A DNA stretch of 64,000 bases from an uncultured Clostridia bacterium (GTDB lineage Bacteria; Bacillota; Clostridia; Christensenellales; Borkfalkiaceae): assembly GCA_949290575.1 (NCBI GenBank), contig CASESJ010000001.1, positions 1 through 64,000 on the forward strand, read 5' to 3'. Below the pieces are notes generated by a model. That model had not been told where the DNA came from. It searched no databases and saw only the letters and a list, made by a program, of their open reading frames with translations. Shown piece by piece: positions 25,181 through 32,996 of the stretch. Each line of letters starts with the position of its first letter. The first letter of the stretch is position 1. Both the position numbers and the translations under genes were made by a program.

Positions 25181-25630
25181 ATGACAGGTAAGCACAGGGA
25201 AAATTACAACCGCAATTACCTCGAATACGTAAAGAGCCGCGAGCCCAGGACAAAGAACTTCAAAAACTGCCTCGCGGCTTTCGGCGTGGGCGGACTTATC
25301 TGCTGTATAGGTCAGTTCATAAGATATATGTTCGAATTTGCAGGACTTACGGGCGACGTGCTCGCGGGCAGCGTGTCTGTAGTTCTTATATTTATCGGCT
25401 GCCTTCTGACGGGTCTGGGCGTCTACGACCGCATAGGCAGATACGCAGGCGCAGGCTCAATCGTGCCCATAACCGGCTTTGCAAACTCGGTTGCGTCGCC
25501 CGCAATCGAGTTCAAAACCGAGGGCTGGATATACGGCATGGCGGCAAAAATGTTCACCGTCGCGGGCGCAATCATAGTTTTCGGCGTCTTTTCGGGAGTG
25601 GCTGTCGGTCTTATATATTATTTTGTGTGA
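25181..25630 (+). CDS. spoVAC: Stage V sporulation protein AC
   Basis: This 149-residue membrane protein has the SpoVAC hallmark segment GSIVPITGFANSVASPAIE followed by EGWIYGMAAKMFTVAG. SpoVAC forms the mechanosensitive channel for calcium-dipicolinate uptake into the spore and release at germination. It is normally adjacent to spoVAD and spoVAE, but no partner follows here; downstream is the pfl operon. It is strong evidence that the organism forms, or recently formed, endospores. Confidence 0.93.
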   Translation: MTGKHRENYNRNYLEYVKSREPRTKNFKNCLAAFGVGGLICCIGQFIRYMFEFAGLTGDVLAGSVSVVLIFIGCLLTGLGVYDRIGRYAGAGSIVPITGFANSVASPAIEFKTEGWIYGMAAKMFTVAGAIIVFGVFSGVAVGLIYYFV

Positions 25631-25700
25631 GTTAGCCATTGCTAACACAATATATTGTGCGCTGTAAAAATTTTTCATTCAACATTTAGTGAGAAACTTA

Positions 25701-25729
25701 TTGACATAACCAAAATTTAATGATACAAT
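25701..25729 (+). promoter_or_regulatory. Promoter of the pfl operon
   Basis: A perfect -35 TTGACA (25701-25706) and -10 TACAAT (25724-25729) have a 17-bp spacer. Transcription would start near 25736, just before the riboswitch. Confidence 0.8.
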
Positions 25730-25740
25730 ACGATTGACTT

Positions 25741-25828
25741 TGATAGAGCCGTCGCGCAACCGACGAATATGAGCGGATAACCGCAGGGGAGCGCGGAGGG
25801 GTGTAAGAGTGTCGTTCGTCTGGGCAAA
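25741..25828 (+). ncRNA. ZTP riboswitch (pfl motif)
   Basis: The leader contains the two conserved blocks of the ZTP/pfl riboswitch: an upstream CCGTCGCGC...CGACGAA stem region with hairpin GCGG-ATAA-CCGC leading into AGGGGAGCGCGG, and the downstream CGTCTGGGCA. This class senses ZTP/ZMP, the alarmone of 10-formyl-THF shortage, and was first noticed upstream of pfl genes. It lies between a strong promoter and pflA, and its 3' block is shared with an intrinsic terminator. Binding of ZTP should block that terminator (ON switch). Confidence 0.8.
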
Positions 25829-25864
25829 TTTATCATATACGGGGTAAATTGCCCTTATTTTTTT
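25822..25864 (+). terminator. Expression-platform terminator of the ZTP riboswitch
   Basis: GGGCAA...ATTTA (from 25822) pairs with TAAATTGCCC (25845-25854) with one bulged base, followed by a T-rich run to 25864. The 5' arm includes the conserved CTGGGCA of the aptamer, so the two structures exclude each other. Confidence 0.75.
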
Positions 25865-25877
25865 AAGGAGGCGGCGC

Positions 25878-26606
25878 ATGACCGGCAATATACATTCTTT
25901 CGAGACGTTCGGCACGGTCGACGGACCGGGAATACGTTTTGTGGTATTCATGCAGGGCTGTCCCATGCGCTGTCTGTACTGTCACAATCCCGACACATGG
26001 ACGGTCGGCGCGGGAGAGAGTTTCACTGCCGAAGAGGTTGCCGCAAGGGTGCTCAGGTACAGAAACTACTTCACGGGCGGCGGTGGCGTAACCGTCTCGG
26101 GCGGCGAGCCGATGTTGCAGCATGAGTTCGTGACTGAGCTGTTTAAGATATTGAAATCGAGCGGCATACACACCGCGCTGGATACCTCGGGAGTGATGTT
26201 CGACAGGGAGAACGAGCATAAGTTTGACGACCTTCTGTCGGTTACAGACCTCGTGCTTCTGGACATAAAGCACATCGACGACGAGGCGCACAGGCGGCTG
26301 ACGGGTCACACAAACAGCAATATTCTGGCATTCGCGCGCTACCTTGCGGACATGGACAAGCCCGTCTGGATAAGACACGTTCTCGTCCCGGGAATAACCG
26401 ACGATGACAAATATCTGAAAGAACTGTCGACCTTTCTGAGGACGCTTACAAACGTAGAAAAGACGGAAGTTCTGCCCTACCATACTATGGGACAGGTCAA
26501 GTACGAAAAGCTCGGCATCGACTATCCCTTAAAGGGTGTAAAACCGCCCGAGAGGGACAGGGTGCTCAATGCAAAGGAAATATTGGGATATGAGCACAAA
26601 GTTTAA
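25878..26606 (+). CDS. pflA: Pyruvate formate-lyase activating enzyme
   Basis: This 242-residue radical-SAM enzyme installs the glycyl radical on PFL. The [4Fe-4S] motif is CPMRCLYC (CX3CX2C), preceded by the family N-terminus HSFETFGTVDGPGIRF; TVSGGEP and VTDLVLLDIKHI follow. AAGGAGGCGGCGC precedes the ATG. It is first in the ZTP-controlled operon and overlaps the thioredoxin-like gene by 17 bp. In this operon its substrate glycine is on a separate small protein rather than on PflB. Confidence 0.96.
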   Translation: MTGNIHSFETFGTVDGPGIRFVVFMQGCPMRCLYCHNPDTWTVGAGESFTAEEVAARVLRYRNYFTGGGGVTVSGGEPMLQHEFVTELFKILKSSGIHTALDTSGVMFDRENEHKFDDLLSVTDLVLLDIKHIDDEAHRRLTGHTNSNILAFARYLADMDKPVWIRHVLVPGITDDDKYLKELSTFLRTLTNVEKTEVLPYHTMGQVKYEKLGIDYPLKGVKPPERDRVLNAKEILGYEHKV

Positions 26607-26880
26607 AATTATAGAGATAAGCGGCGACAGCTGCGCGAGTTGTCACGCAATGGCGCGGCAGGCTTACGAGGTTGCAAAAAACCTTAATATGGACTTCGAG
26701 CGGATAGATATAGAAACTTCGCCCGAGGCGATTGAAAAATATCAGCCCGAGCGCATACCGACCGTGTTGATATGCGACGGCGACAGGATAATAGCAAAGT
26801 GTTCGGGCTATCAGCCCGAAGAGATACTCTCCCTTTGGGCAGAGGCAAAGACAGAAGAATACATGAGAGGTAAAATATGA
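26590..26880 (+). CDS. Thioredoxin-like protein inside the pfl operon
   Basis: This 96-residue cytoplasmic protein has a thioredoxin fold by pattern: redox motif C15-A-S-C18 after the first strand and the conserved cis-proline in RIPTV (P57). The starts and ends overlap neighbours (17 bp with pflA, 4 bp with pflB), so it is co-translated with them. It is shorter than standard thioredoxin and the motif is not CGPC. It could keep PFL's catalytic cysteines or the activase cluster reduced, but no such partner is established. Confidence 0.75.
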   Translation: MSTKFKIIEISGDSCASCHAMARQAYEVAKNLNMDFERIDIETSPEAIEKYQPERIPTVLICDGDRIIAKCSGYQPEEILSLWAEAKTEEYMRGKI

Positions 26881-28907
26881 TAAACAAGGCATGGGAGGGC
26901 TTTGTCCCCGGATTATGGAGCGACGACGAGGTCAACGTCAGAGATTTCATACAGCGCAACTATACGCCGTATGAGGGAGACGACAGCTTTCTCGAAGGAC
27001 CGACCGAAGCTACAAAAAAGCTCTGGAACGAGATTTTGGAGCTCTCGGCAAAGGAGCGCGCCGCAGGCGGCGTACTCAAGGCGGACAACAAAATTGTCTC
27101 CACGCTGACAAGCCACAAGGCGGGCTATATAGATAAGGAACTCGAAAAGATAGTCGGACTTCAGACGGACGAGCCCTTCAAGCGTTCGTTGCAGCCCTTC
27201 GGCGGCATAAAGATGGCTGAACAGGCGCTCAATATGTACGGCTACGAGATTGACCCTCAGGTCAAGGAAATCTTCACCAAGTACCGCAAGACGCACAACG
27301 ACGGCGTGTATGACGCTTATACGCCCGAAATGCGCCGCGCGCGCAGCGCGCACATTCTCACGGGTCTGCCCGACACCTACGGCAGGGGCAGAATAGTGGG
27401 GGACTACCGCAGGGTTGCGCTCTACGGCATAGACTATCTCATAGAGTGCAAGCAGAGGGACAAGCTCAATATGGACGGCGACATGACGCCCGACAAGATA
27501 CGCGACAGGGAGGAACTTTCCGAGCAGATTAAGGCTCTTGCCGCGCTCAAGGAGATGGCGGCAAGCTACGGCAAGGATATTTCCCGTCCCGCCGAGACTG
27601 CTCAGGAGGCTATACAGGCACTCTATTTCGGATATCTCGGCGCGATAAAGGACCAGAACGGCGCGGCAATGTCGATAGGCAGAAACTCGACTTTCCTCGA
27701 CATCTATATCGAAAGAGACATAAAGCGCGGCATTCTCACGGAGAAGGAGGCGCAGGAACTTATCGACCAGTTCGTAATGAAGCTCAGAATTGTCAAGTTC
27801 ATGCGCATAAAGGAATATAACGAGCTGTTCTCGGGCGACCCCACATGGGTTACGGAATCCATAGGCGGCATGGGCGTGGACGGCAGAACGCTCGTTACAA
27901 AGAACTCGTTCAGAATACTTCACACTCTTAAAAATCTCGGACCTGCGCCCGAACCCAACCTCACCGTGCTCTGGTCGAAGAACCTGCCTGCGGGCTTTAA
28001 AAAGTTCTGCGCAAAGACCTCTATCGAGACCTCTGCAATACAGTACGAAAGCGACGACCTCATGCGTCCCGAGATGGGCGACGACTATTGCATAGCCTGC
28101 TGCGTAAGCTGTATGAGAGTGGGCAAGGACATGCAGTTCTTCGGCGCGAGGGCAAACCTTGCAAAGTGCCTTTTATATGCAATCAACGGCGGCAAGGACG
28201 AAATCGCCAAGGACAAGAAGACGGGCAAGGCAATGCAGGTTTCGCCCATGTATGCACCCATTTCAGGCGACGGTCCTCTCGATTACAATGAAGTCATAAC
28301 AAAGTACGAGCAGATGATGGATTGGCTTGCAGGACTGTATGTCAACACGCTCAATCTCATTCACTATATGCACGATAAGTACAGCTACGAAGCTTTGGAA
28401 ATGGCTCTGCACGATACCAAGGTGCGCCGTTTCTTTGCGACGGGCATAGCGGGACTTTCTTGCGCGGCGGATTCGCTCTCTGCAATCAAGTATGCAAAGG
28501 TATATCCCGTGCGCAACGAAGAGGGCATAGCGACAGACTTCAGGATTGAAGGCGACTATCCCAAGTACGGCAACAACGACGACAGGGCGGACGAAATAGC
28601 GGTATGGCTGGTCAAGACCTTTATGAACAAGGTCAAGAGTCACTACACCTATCGCGAGAGCGTTCCCACAATGTCCATACTGACTATAACATCCAACGTC
28701 GTCTACGGAAAAAAGACTGGCAACACTCCCGACGGCAGAAGGGCGGGACAGCCCCTCGCGCCCGGAGCGAACCCCATGCACGGCAGAGACAGTAACGGCG
28801 CGCTCGCGTCGCTCGAATCTGTGGCAAAACTTCCCTATGAATACTCGCGCGACGGCATATCGAATACATTCTCGATAACGCCCGCCTCGCTCGGCAAGGA
28901 CGACTGA
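26877..28907 (+). CDS. pflB: Pyruvate formate-lyase body lacking the glycyl-radical domain
   Basis: This 676-residue protein aligns with PflB from its N-terminus through to [12 protein letters not shown] and then stops. PflB normally runs to about 740-760 residues, and the missing piece is the C-terminal glycyl-radical domain. The catalytic cysteine pair is present (C408-C409 in IACCVS), with an extra Cys at 412 where Escherichia coli PflB has Pro. TGA is followed at once by TAA. The radical domain is encoded 28 bp downstream in another frame. The gene overlaps the thioredoxin-like gene by 4 bp. The enzyme should convert pyruvate and CoA to acetyl-CoA and formate, provided the domain is supplied in trans. 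Confidence 0.92.
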   Translation: MINKAWEGFVPGLWSDDEVNVRDFIQRNYTPYEGDDSFLEGPTEATKKLWNEILELSAKERAAGGVLKADNKIVSTLTSHKAGYIDKELEKIVGLQTDEPFKRSLQPFGGIKMAEQALNMYGYEIDPQVKEIFTKYRKTHNDGVYDAYTPEMRRARSAHILTGLPDTYGRGRIVGDYRRVALYGIDYLIECKQRDKLNMDGDMTPDKIRDREELSEQIKALAALKEMAASYGKDISRPAETAQEAIQALYFGYLGAIKDQNGAAMSIGRNSTFLDIYIERDIKRGILTEKEAQELIDQFVMKLRIVKFMRIKEYNELFSGDPTWVTESIGGMGVDGRTLVTKNSFRILHTLKNLGPAPEPNLTVLWSKNLPAGFKKFCAKTSIETSAIQYESDDLMRPEMGDDYCIACCVSCMRVGKDMQFFGARANLAKCLLYAINGGKDEIAKDKKTGKAMQVSPMYAPISGDGPLDYNEVITKYEQMMDWLAGLYVNTLNLIHYMHDKYSYEALEMALHDTKVRRFFATGIAGLSCAADSLSAIKYAKVYPVRNEEGIATDFRIEGDYPKYGNNDDRADEIAVWLVKTFMNKVKSHYTYRESVPTMSILTITSNVVYGKKTGNTPDGRRAGQPLAPGANPMHGRDSNGALASLESVAKLPYEYSRDGISNTFSITPASLGKDD

Positions 28908-28935
28908 TAACAAAGAATTTAAAAGGAGAAAAACC

Positions 28936-29166
28936 ATGTCAAGAGTAGATAACCTTGTAAACATGCTCGACGCATATGTGGCTGACGGCGGACATCATCT
29001 CAACGTGAACGTGTTCGACAGAGACACTCTGCTCGACGCGCAGGCTCATCCCGAAAAATACCCCCAGCTCACGGTGAGGGTATCGGGCTATGCGGTAAAC
29101 TTCAACAAGCTCACCAAGGAACAGCAGGACGACGTCATATCCAGGACTATACACGAGTCTTTCTGA
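28936..29166 (+). CDS. Stand-alone glycyl-radical domain of pyruvate formate-lyase
   Basis: This 76-residue protein corresponds to the C-terminus of Pfl[34 protein letters not shown] with the radical Gly51, then [18 protein letters not shown]. An AAGGAG site lies 8 bp before the ATG. It resembles the spare-part protein YfiD/GrcA, but here it is the only glycyl-radical domain in the operon, because the adjacent PflB lacks its own. Residues 1-18 appear to form a new N-terminal helix in place of the linker. A terminator follows, so this is the last gene of the operon. Confidence 0.93.
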   Translation: MSRVDNLVNMLDAYVADGGHHLNVNVFDRDTLLDAQAHPEKYPQLTVRVSGYAVNFNKLTKEQQDDVISRTIHESF

Positions 29167-29208
29167 CCGATAGTACGCGTGCAGACATATCGCATAAAGC
29201 TTAAAAGT

Positions 29209-29249
29209 GCGCGCGCGACCGCCTGAAAGCGGTCGCGCGCGCTTTTTTT
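29209..29249 (+). terminator. Terminator of the pfl operon
   Basis: A 14-bp GC-only stem (29209-29222 with 29229-29242), loop CTGAAA, is followed by seven T residues. Confidence 0.9.
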
Positions 29250-29271
29250 GCCCTTAATATAGGCTGTGCTG

Positions 29272-29300
29272 TTTACAAATTACAAATAGTGTGATAAAAT
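29272..29300 (+). promoter_or_regulatory. Promoter of the leucine-rich-repeat gene
   Basis: -35 TTTACA (29272-29277) and -10 TAAAAT (29295-29300) have a 17-bp spacer, 31 bp before the ATG. Confidence 0.65.
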
Positions 29301-29331
29301 AAATAAAGTTAAAACTTTGCGAGGGGAAAAC

Positions 29332-30711
29332 ATGGCACAGAATAATCCCGCCGATTTTCGCATAGAAGACGGCACGTTGATAAGTTACGTCGGCACGGAC
29401 GCGACGGTCTCCATACCGTCGTCGGTAAAGCGCATAGGACCGGACGCCTTTAAGGACAACAAAACGCTCGAAAAGGTAGCCACGCCCTATAAGCTCGTCA
29501 GGATAGGCAACCGTGCATTCCACGGCTGCGATAAATTAAAGGAAGTTCTTATTCCCGGCGCATTGTTCAGACGGGTAAATTTAAGAAAGATTTTTTCTGA
29601 CCCCGACAAAATTTACTTCCGTTTCTACGCCTCCAACGGACTTGAGGCAGAGTTCGACGACAGCGACTACGGCGAAGACTGGGACAATCTTCTCGCCGAA
29701 AACGACGAGGCTCAGTCGGTGCGCGTCGGCAAGGTTTCAGGCGCGTCGACGCTGCTTATGGAAGTCACGGAGGAGAGCGAATATTCTGAGGAAACTGAGC
29801 AGGAGAGCGTAAGTTTCAGACCTCTTCCGGACGACGTCGCCGAACAGCCGCTCGAGACGCTGCGCGAAAAAATCGACGCCTGCGCGCCCAAAGTGCTCCC
29901 GCCCGAGGAGCTCACTATAGAGCGCAAGCGCGAACTTTTAAATCTTACCGATTTTCTTATAGACGAAACTACGCTCGTCAAGTACATAGGCGAAGGCGAG
30001 CGCGCCGAAGTGCCCGACTTTATAAAGACCATAGGCGCGAACGCATTTTCAAACAGCACGATAAAGCGGGTGGTTCTGCCCGAGGGTCTGCACACAATTT
30101 CTTCGGCGGCTTTCGCGTGGTGCGAACAGCTCGAGGAAATACAATTCCCTTCGACGCTTAAGATGATAGACGAAGTGGCGTTTGCAAACTGCTCTTCGCT
30201 CAAAGAGATAGTCCTGCCCGAGGGGCTCGAATTCATCGGCGCGGGCGCATTCCACGCCTGCAGTTCGGCGGAAAAGGCAATACTGCCTTCTACGCTCACC
30301 ACGCTCTCGAGGAGGGTTTTCGACTTCTGCGTATCCCTTAAAGAGGTCATAATTCCCGACAGCATAACGGCTATACAGGACGGCGTGTTCTCGCACTGCG
30401 AAAGCTTAAAGAGCATACACCTTCCCGACGGCATTTCGCGCATATCCAACTGGGCGTTTGCCGACTGCACCTCGCTTACCGACTTCAATTTCCCCGCCTC
30501 GCTCGAGGAGATATGCGACGTTGCGTTCCTCAACTGCGCCTCGCTCAAGAGGATAGATATTCCCGCCACGGTTACAAAACTCGGCAGACAGTGCTTTGTG
30601 GGCTGCAAGGGACTGATACTCATCTCCGCGCCCTCCGCGCTGCGTTCGCAGATAGAAAGCGGCAGAGTGTTCCGCGGCATAGGCGACGTCGAGGTGGATT
30701 ACAACGACTGA
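29332..30711 (+). CDS. BspA-type leucine-rich-repeat protein, cytoplasmic
   Basis: This 459-residue protein has no signal peptide, membrane helix or sorting motif. Repeats of about 23 residues (for example IGANAFSNSTIKRVVLPEG, then LKMIDEVAFANCSSLKEIVL) are typical of BspA/TpLRR repeats. There are two or three at the N-terminus and about eight in the C-terminal half, split by an acidic linker around residues 105-190. Most BspA relatives are surface proteins; an intracellular one may be a scaffold for protein contacts. A GAGGGG site supports the ATG at 29332. The partner is unknown. Confidence 0.85.
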   Translation: MAQNNPADFRIEDGTLISYVGTDATVSIPSSVKRIGPDAFKDNKTLEKVATPYKLVRIGNRAFHGCDKLKEVLIPGALFRRVNLRKIFSDPDKIYFRFYASNGLEAEFDDSDYGEDWDNLLAENDEAQSVRVGKVSGASTLLMEVTEESEYSEETEQESVSFRPLPDDVAEQPLETLREKIDACAPKVLPPEELTIERKRELLNLTDFLIDETTLVKYIGEGERAEVPDFIKTIGANAFSNSTIKRVVLPEGLHTISSAAFAWCEQLEEIQFPSTLKMIDEVAFANCSSLKEIVLPEGLEFIGAGAFHACSSAEKAILPSTLTTLSRRVFDFCVSLKEVIIPDSITAIQDGVFSHCESLKSIHLPDGISRISNWAFADCTSLTDFNFPASLEEICDVAFLNCASLKRIDIPATVTKLGRQCFVGCKGLILISAPSALRSQIESGRVFRGIGDVEVDYND

Positions 30712-30730
30712 CGGACTTAAAAACTCAAAA

Positions 30731-30764
30731 AACCCGCAGGTTTGGTCAAAAACCTGCGGGTTTT
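30731..30764. terminator. Terminator after the leucine-rich-repeat gene
   Basis: Stem AACCCGCAGGTTT with its complement is flanked by A- and T-runs. Confidence 0.85.
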
Positions 30765-30766
30765 CG

Positions 30767-30795
30767 TTTACAAAGCCCCGCCGTTATTGTATAAT
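30767..30795 (+). promoter_or_regulatory. Promoter of the ComEC-like/aro operon
   Basis: -35 TTTACA (30767-30772) and -10 TATAAT (30790-30795) have a 17-bp spacer, directly after the preceding terminator. Confidence 0.7.
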
Positions 30796-30835
30796 ATATT
30801 CTGTATAATTATAAGCGGGGACTGATTTTTATAAA

Positions 30836-31858
30836 GTGACGAAAGATAAGCGCAAAAAATTATCCAAGGGCAAAATAGCCGCCATAATTTCAGCGGCGGC
30901 GGTGTTTGCGGTATTTCTCTCTCTGCTGATAACAAATTTCTTCATACCCGTAAAATATCTCACGGCATATATGGTCATTGCCGATGACAGGGAGGATGGC
31001 GTACTGACCGTCACGTTTGCAGACGTGGGCTACGGCGACGCGATTTTGATAGAACTTCCCGACGGCAAAGTCGCTCTTATCGACGGCGGCGACGGCTCTT
31101 ACGGCAACACGCTTTCCCTTCTGCGTCTGCTCAATTCGAGGGGAGTGGACTGCATAGATTACTTAATCTGTTCGTCCGTCCGCGCAGAGCATTGCGGCGG
31201 GCTCGCGGAAATTATAAAATACAAGCATATCGGAAGCATTTACGCGCCCCGTGTCAATAATACATACATAACCGACGCCTACCGCAGTTTCTACGAGCAG
31301 GCGAATAAAACGGGCTCGGGTATGCGCGTTTGTCAGTACGGCGAGGGCATATTCAGCGACGAATACGGATATTTTCTAACCTTCCTCTCGCCGGGAATTG
31401 CCGAAAATCCCGAGGGGTATTACGCCGCGCTGAATAAAGAGCCGACGGCGGAAAATATTCTCAACGCCAGCGCGGTTGTGTGGCTGTCCTACGGCGGAGT
31501 TGACTTTGCGTTTACGTCGTCTGCGGGCAGGAACGCGCTCGGGAACATAGCGGAGGATTACGAAATTGTCACCGCTTCGGGCGATAAATATGCCGCGATC
31601 GGTAATTTTTCGGTAAGGCTGGAGGAATGCGACATAGTGCAGGTGGCAGGTCACGGCAGTCAGGACTGCACCTCGTCCGAGTGGTACGACATTCTGAGCC
31701 CCGACGTAGCGGTCATTTCGGTTGGCGATAATTTTGCCGGCTGTCCCTCGGCTCAGGCACTTTCGGACGTGTGCAATCACGTAAGTCAGCCTCTGTCCAC
31801 GCAGAGCGAAGGCGACATAACAATAAGGGTAACGGCGGACGGATATTCCGTCCTTTAA
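30836..31858 (+). CDS. ComEC-like metallo-beta-lactamase-fold protein, degenerate metal site
   Basis: This 340-residue protein has one N-terminal membrane helix (about residues 14-36) and an exterior domain resembling the MBL domain of ComEC (FADVGYGDAILIELPDGKVALIDGG). Active relatives then show an HxHxDH motif; here the equivalent is SSVRAEH, so only the last His and an acidic residue remain. The later AGHGSQD segment is kept. It is probably a catalytically impaired or repurposed relative. The start is GTG at 30836 with a poorly placed GGGGA. It lies 9 bp before aroC, so it is probably co-transcribed with the shikimate genes, without an obvious metabolic link. Confidence 0.7.
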   Translation: MTKDKRKKLSKGKIAAIISAAAVFAVFLSLLITNFFIPVKYLTAYMVIADDREDGVLTVTFADVGYGDAILIELPDGKVALIDGGDGSYGNTLSLLRLLNSRGVDCIDYLICSSVRAEHCGGLAEIIKYKHIGSIYAPRVNNTYITDAYRSFYEQANKTGSGMRVCQYGEGIFSDEYGYFLTFLSPGIAENPEGYYAALNKEPTAENILNASAVVWLSYGGVDFAFTSSAGRNALGNIAEDYEIVTASGDKYAAIGNFSVRLEECDIVQVAGHGSQDCTSSEWYDILSPDVAVISVGDNFAGCPSAQALSDVCNHVSQPLSTQSEGDITIRVTADGYSVL

Positions 31859-31867
31859 GGAGTATAT

Positions 31868-32995
31868 ATGAAATTTACAACCGCAGGCGAATCGCACGGC
31901 AAAGCGTTGGTGGGCATACTTGAAGGACTGCCCTCGAACATGCCGATAGACGAGGACAAAATAAACGAATATCTTGCTCTCAGACAGAGCGGATACGGCA
32001 GGGGCGGCAGGCAGAAGATAGAGCGCGACAAAGTCGTCATACTTTCAGGCGTGAGAAACAGGCTTACTTTAGGCAGTCCCCTGGCTTTTGAAATATGCAA
32101 CCGCGACTATGCCAACTGGCAGAGCGTGATGGCTCCCGAGGGTGCGGACGTAACGCAGAAGAGACTTACCCGCGTTCGTCCCGGGCATGCCGACCTTACG
32201 GGCGTAATCAAGTACGCACAGACTGACGCGCGCAACATCTTAGAGCGCGCCAGCGCGAGGGAGACGGCGGTGAGAGTTGCGGGCGGCGCAATCGCAATGC
32301 AGTATCTTTCAGAACTCGGCATAGAAATTTCGGGCTGCGTGAGAAATGTCTGCGGCGTAGAAGACGGCAACAGCTATACATTTGAACAGCTTGCAGAGGC
32401 AAAAACTCATCCCCTTTTCATGCTTGACGAGAGCGCGGAGAGGCGGGCAATGGAGCTCATAGACAAACTCAAAGCCGAGGGCAATACGGCTGGCGGCATA
32501 GTCGAAGTCAGGGTAAAGGGCTTAAAGAGCGGTTTCGGCAGCTGCATGCAGTACTCTACCAAGCTCGACGCCATACTTTGCGGCGCGGTCATGAGCATAC
32601 AGGCAATCAAGGGCGTGGAAGTCGGTCTCGGTTTCGAGGCGGCGCGCCGTCCCGGGTCGGAAGTGCACGACGAAATCTTTATAAAAGACAACAAAATTTA
32701 CCGCGGCAGCAACAATGCGGGCGGCATAGAGGGCGGGATGTCCAACGGCGAGGAGATAATTCTTCGCGCCGCAATGAAGCCCATACCCACCCTGATGAAG
32801 GGGCTTAAGACTATCGATTACGTCACGGGCGAGCCGACTACGGCGGCGGGCGAGCGCAGCGACGTCGCAGCCATATGCGCCTGCGAGATAATTGTCGAGT
32901 GCGTGGTAGCCTGCGCGCTTGCGGAAGTTGTTTCTGCAAGGCTGGGCGGAGACAATATGACGGAGGTAAAAGAGCGGTACGACCGCTTGCCGTAA
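31868..32995 (+). CDS. aroC: Chorismate synthase
   Basis: This 375-residue FMN-dependent enzyme converts EPSP to chorismate. Family signatures are GESHGKALVGILEGLP at the N-terminus, RPGHADLTG near residue 105 and the later GSNNAGGIEGGMSNGE. An AAGGAG site precedes the ATG. It is the first biosynthetic gene of an operon carrying five of the seven shikimate steps; aroA (EPSP synthase) and DAHP synthase are not in the window. Confidence 0.97.
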   Translation: MKFTTAGESHGKALVGILEGLPSNMPIDEDKINEYLALRQSGYGRGGRQKIERDKVVILSGVRNRLTLGSPLAFEICNRDYANWQSVMAPEGADVTQKRLTRVRPGHADLTGVIKYAQTDARNILERASARETAVRVAGGAIAMQYLSELGIEISGCVRNVCGVEDGNSYTFEQLAEAKTHPLFMLDESAERRAMELIDKLKAEGNTAGGIVEVRVKGLKSGFGSCMQYSTKLDAILCGAVMSIQAIKGVEVGLGFEAARRPGSEVHDEIFIKDNKIYRGSNNAGGIEGGMSNGEEIILRAAMKPIPTLMKGLKTIDYVTGEPTTAAGERSDVAAICACEIIVECVVACALAEVVSARLGGDNMTEVKERYDRLP

Positions 32996-32996
32996 C

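Noticed and set aside
26913..27923. 336-codon minus-strand ORF over pflB
   Set aside because: It is antisense to the clearly recognised PFL body, with no ribosome site or family signature.
28890..28960. pflB disrupted by a frameshift or sequencing error
   Set aside because: Two consecutive stops, a dedicated AAGGAG site, an ATG at correct spacing and a new N-terminal segment argue for two real genes.
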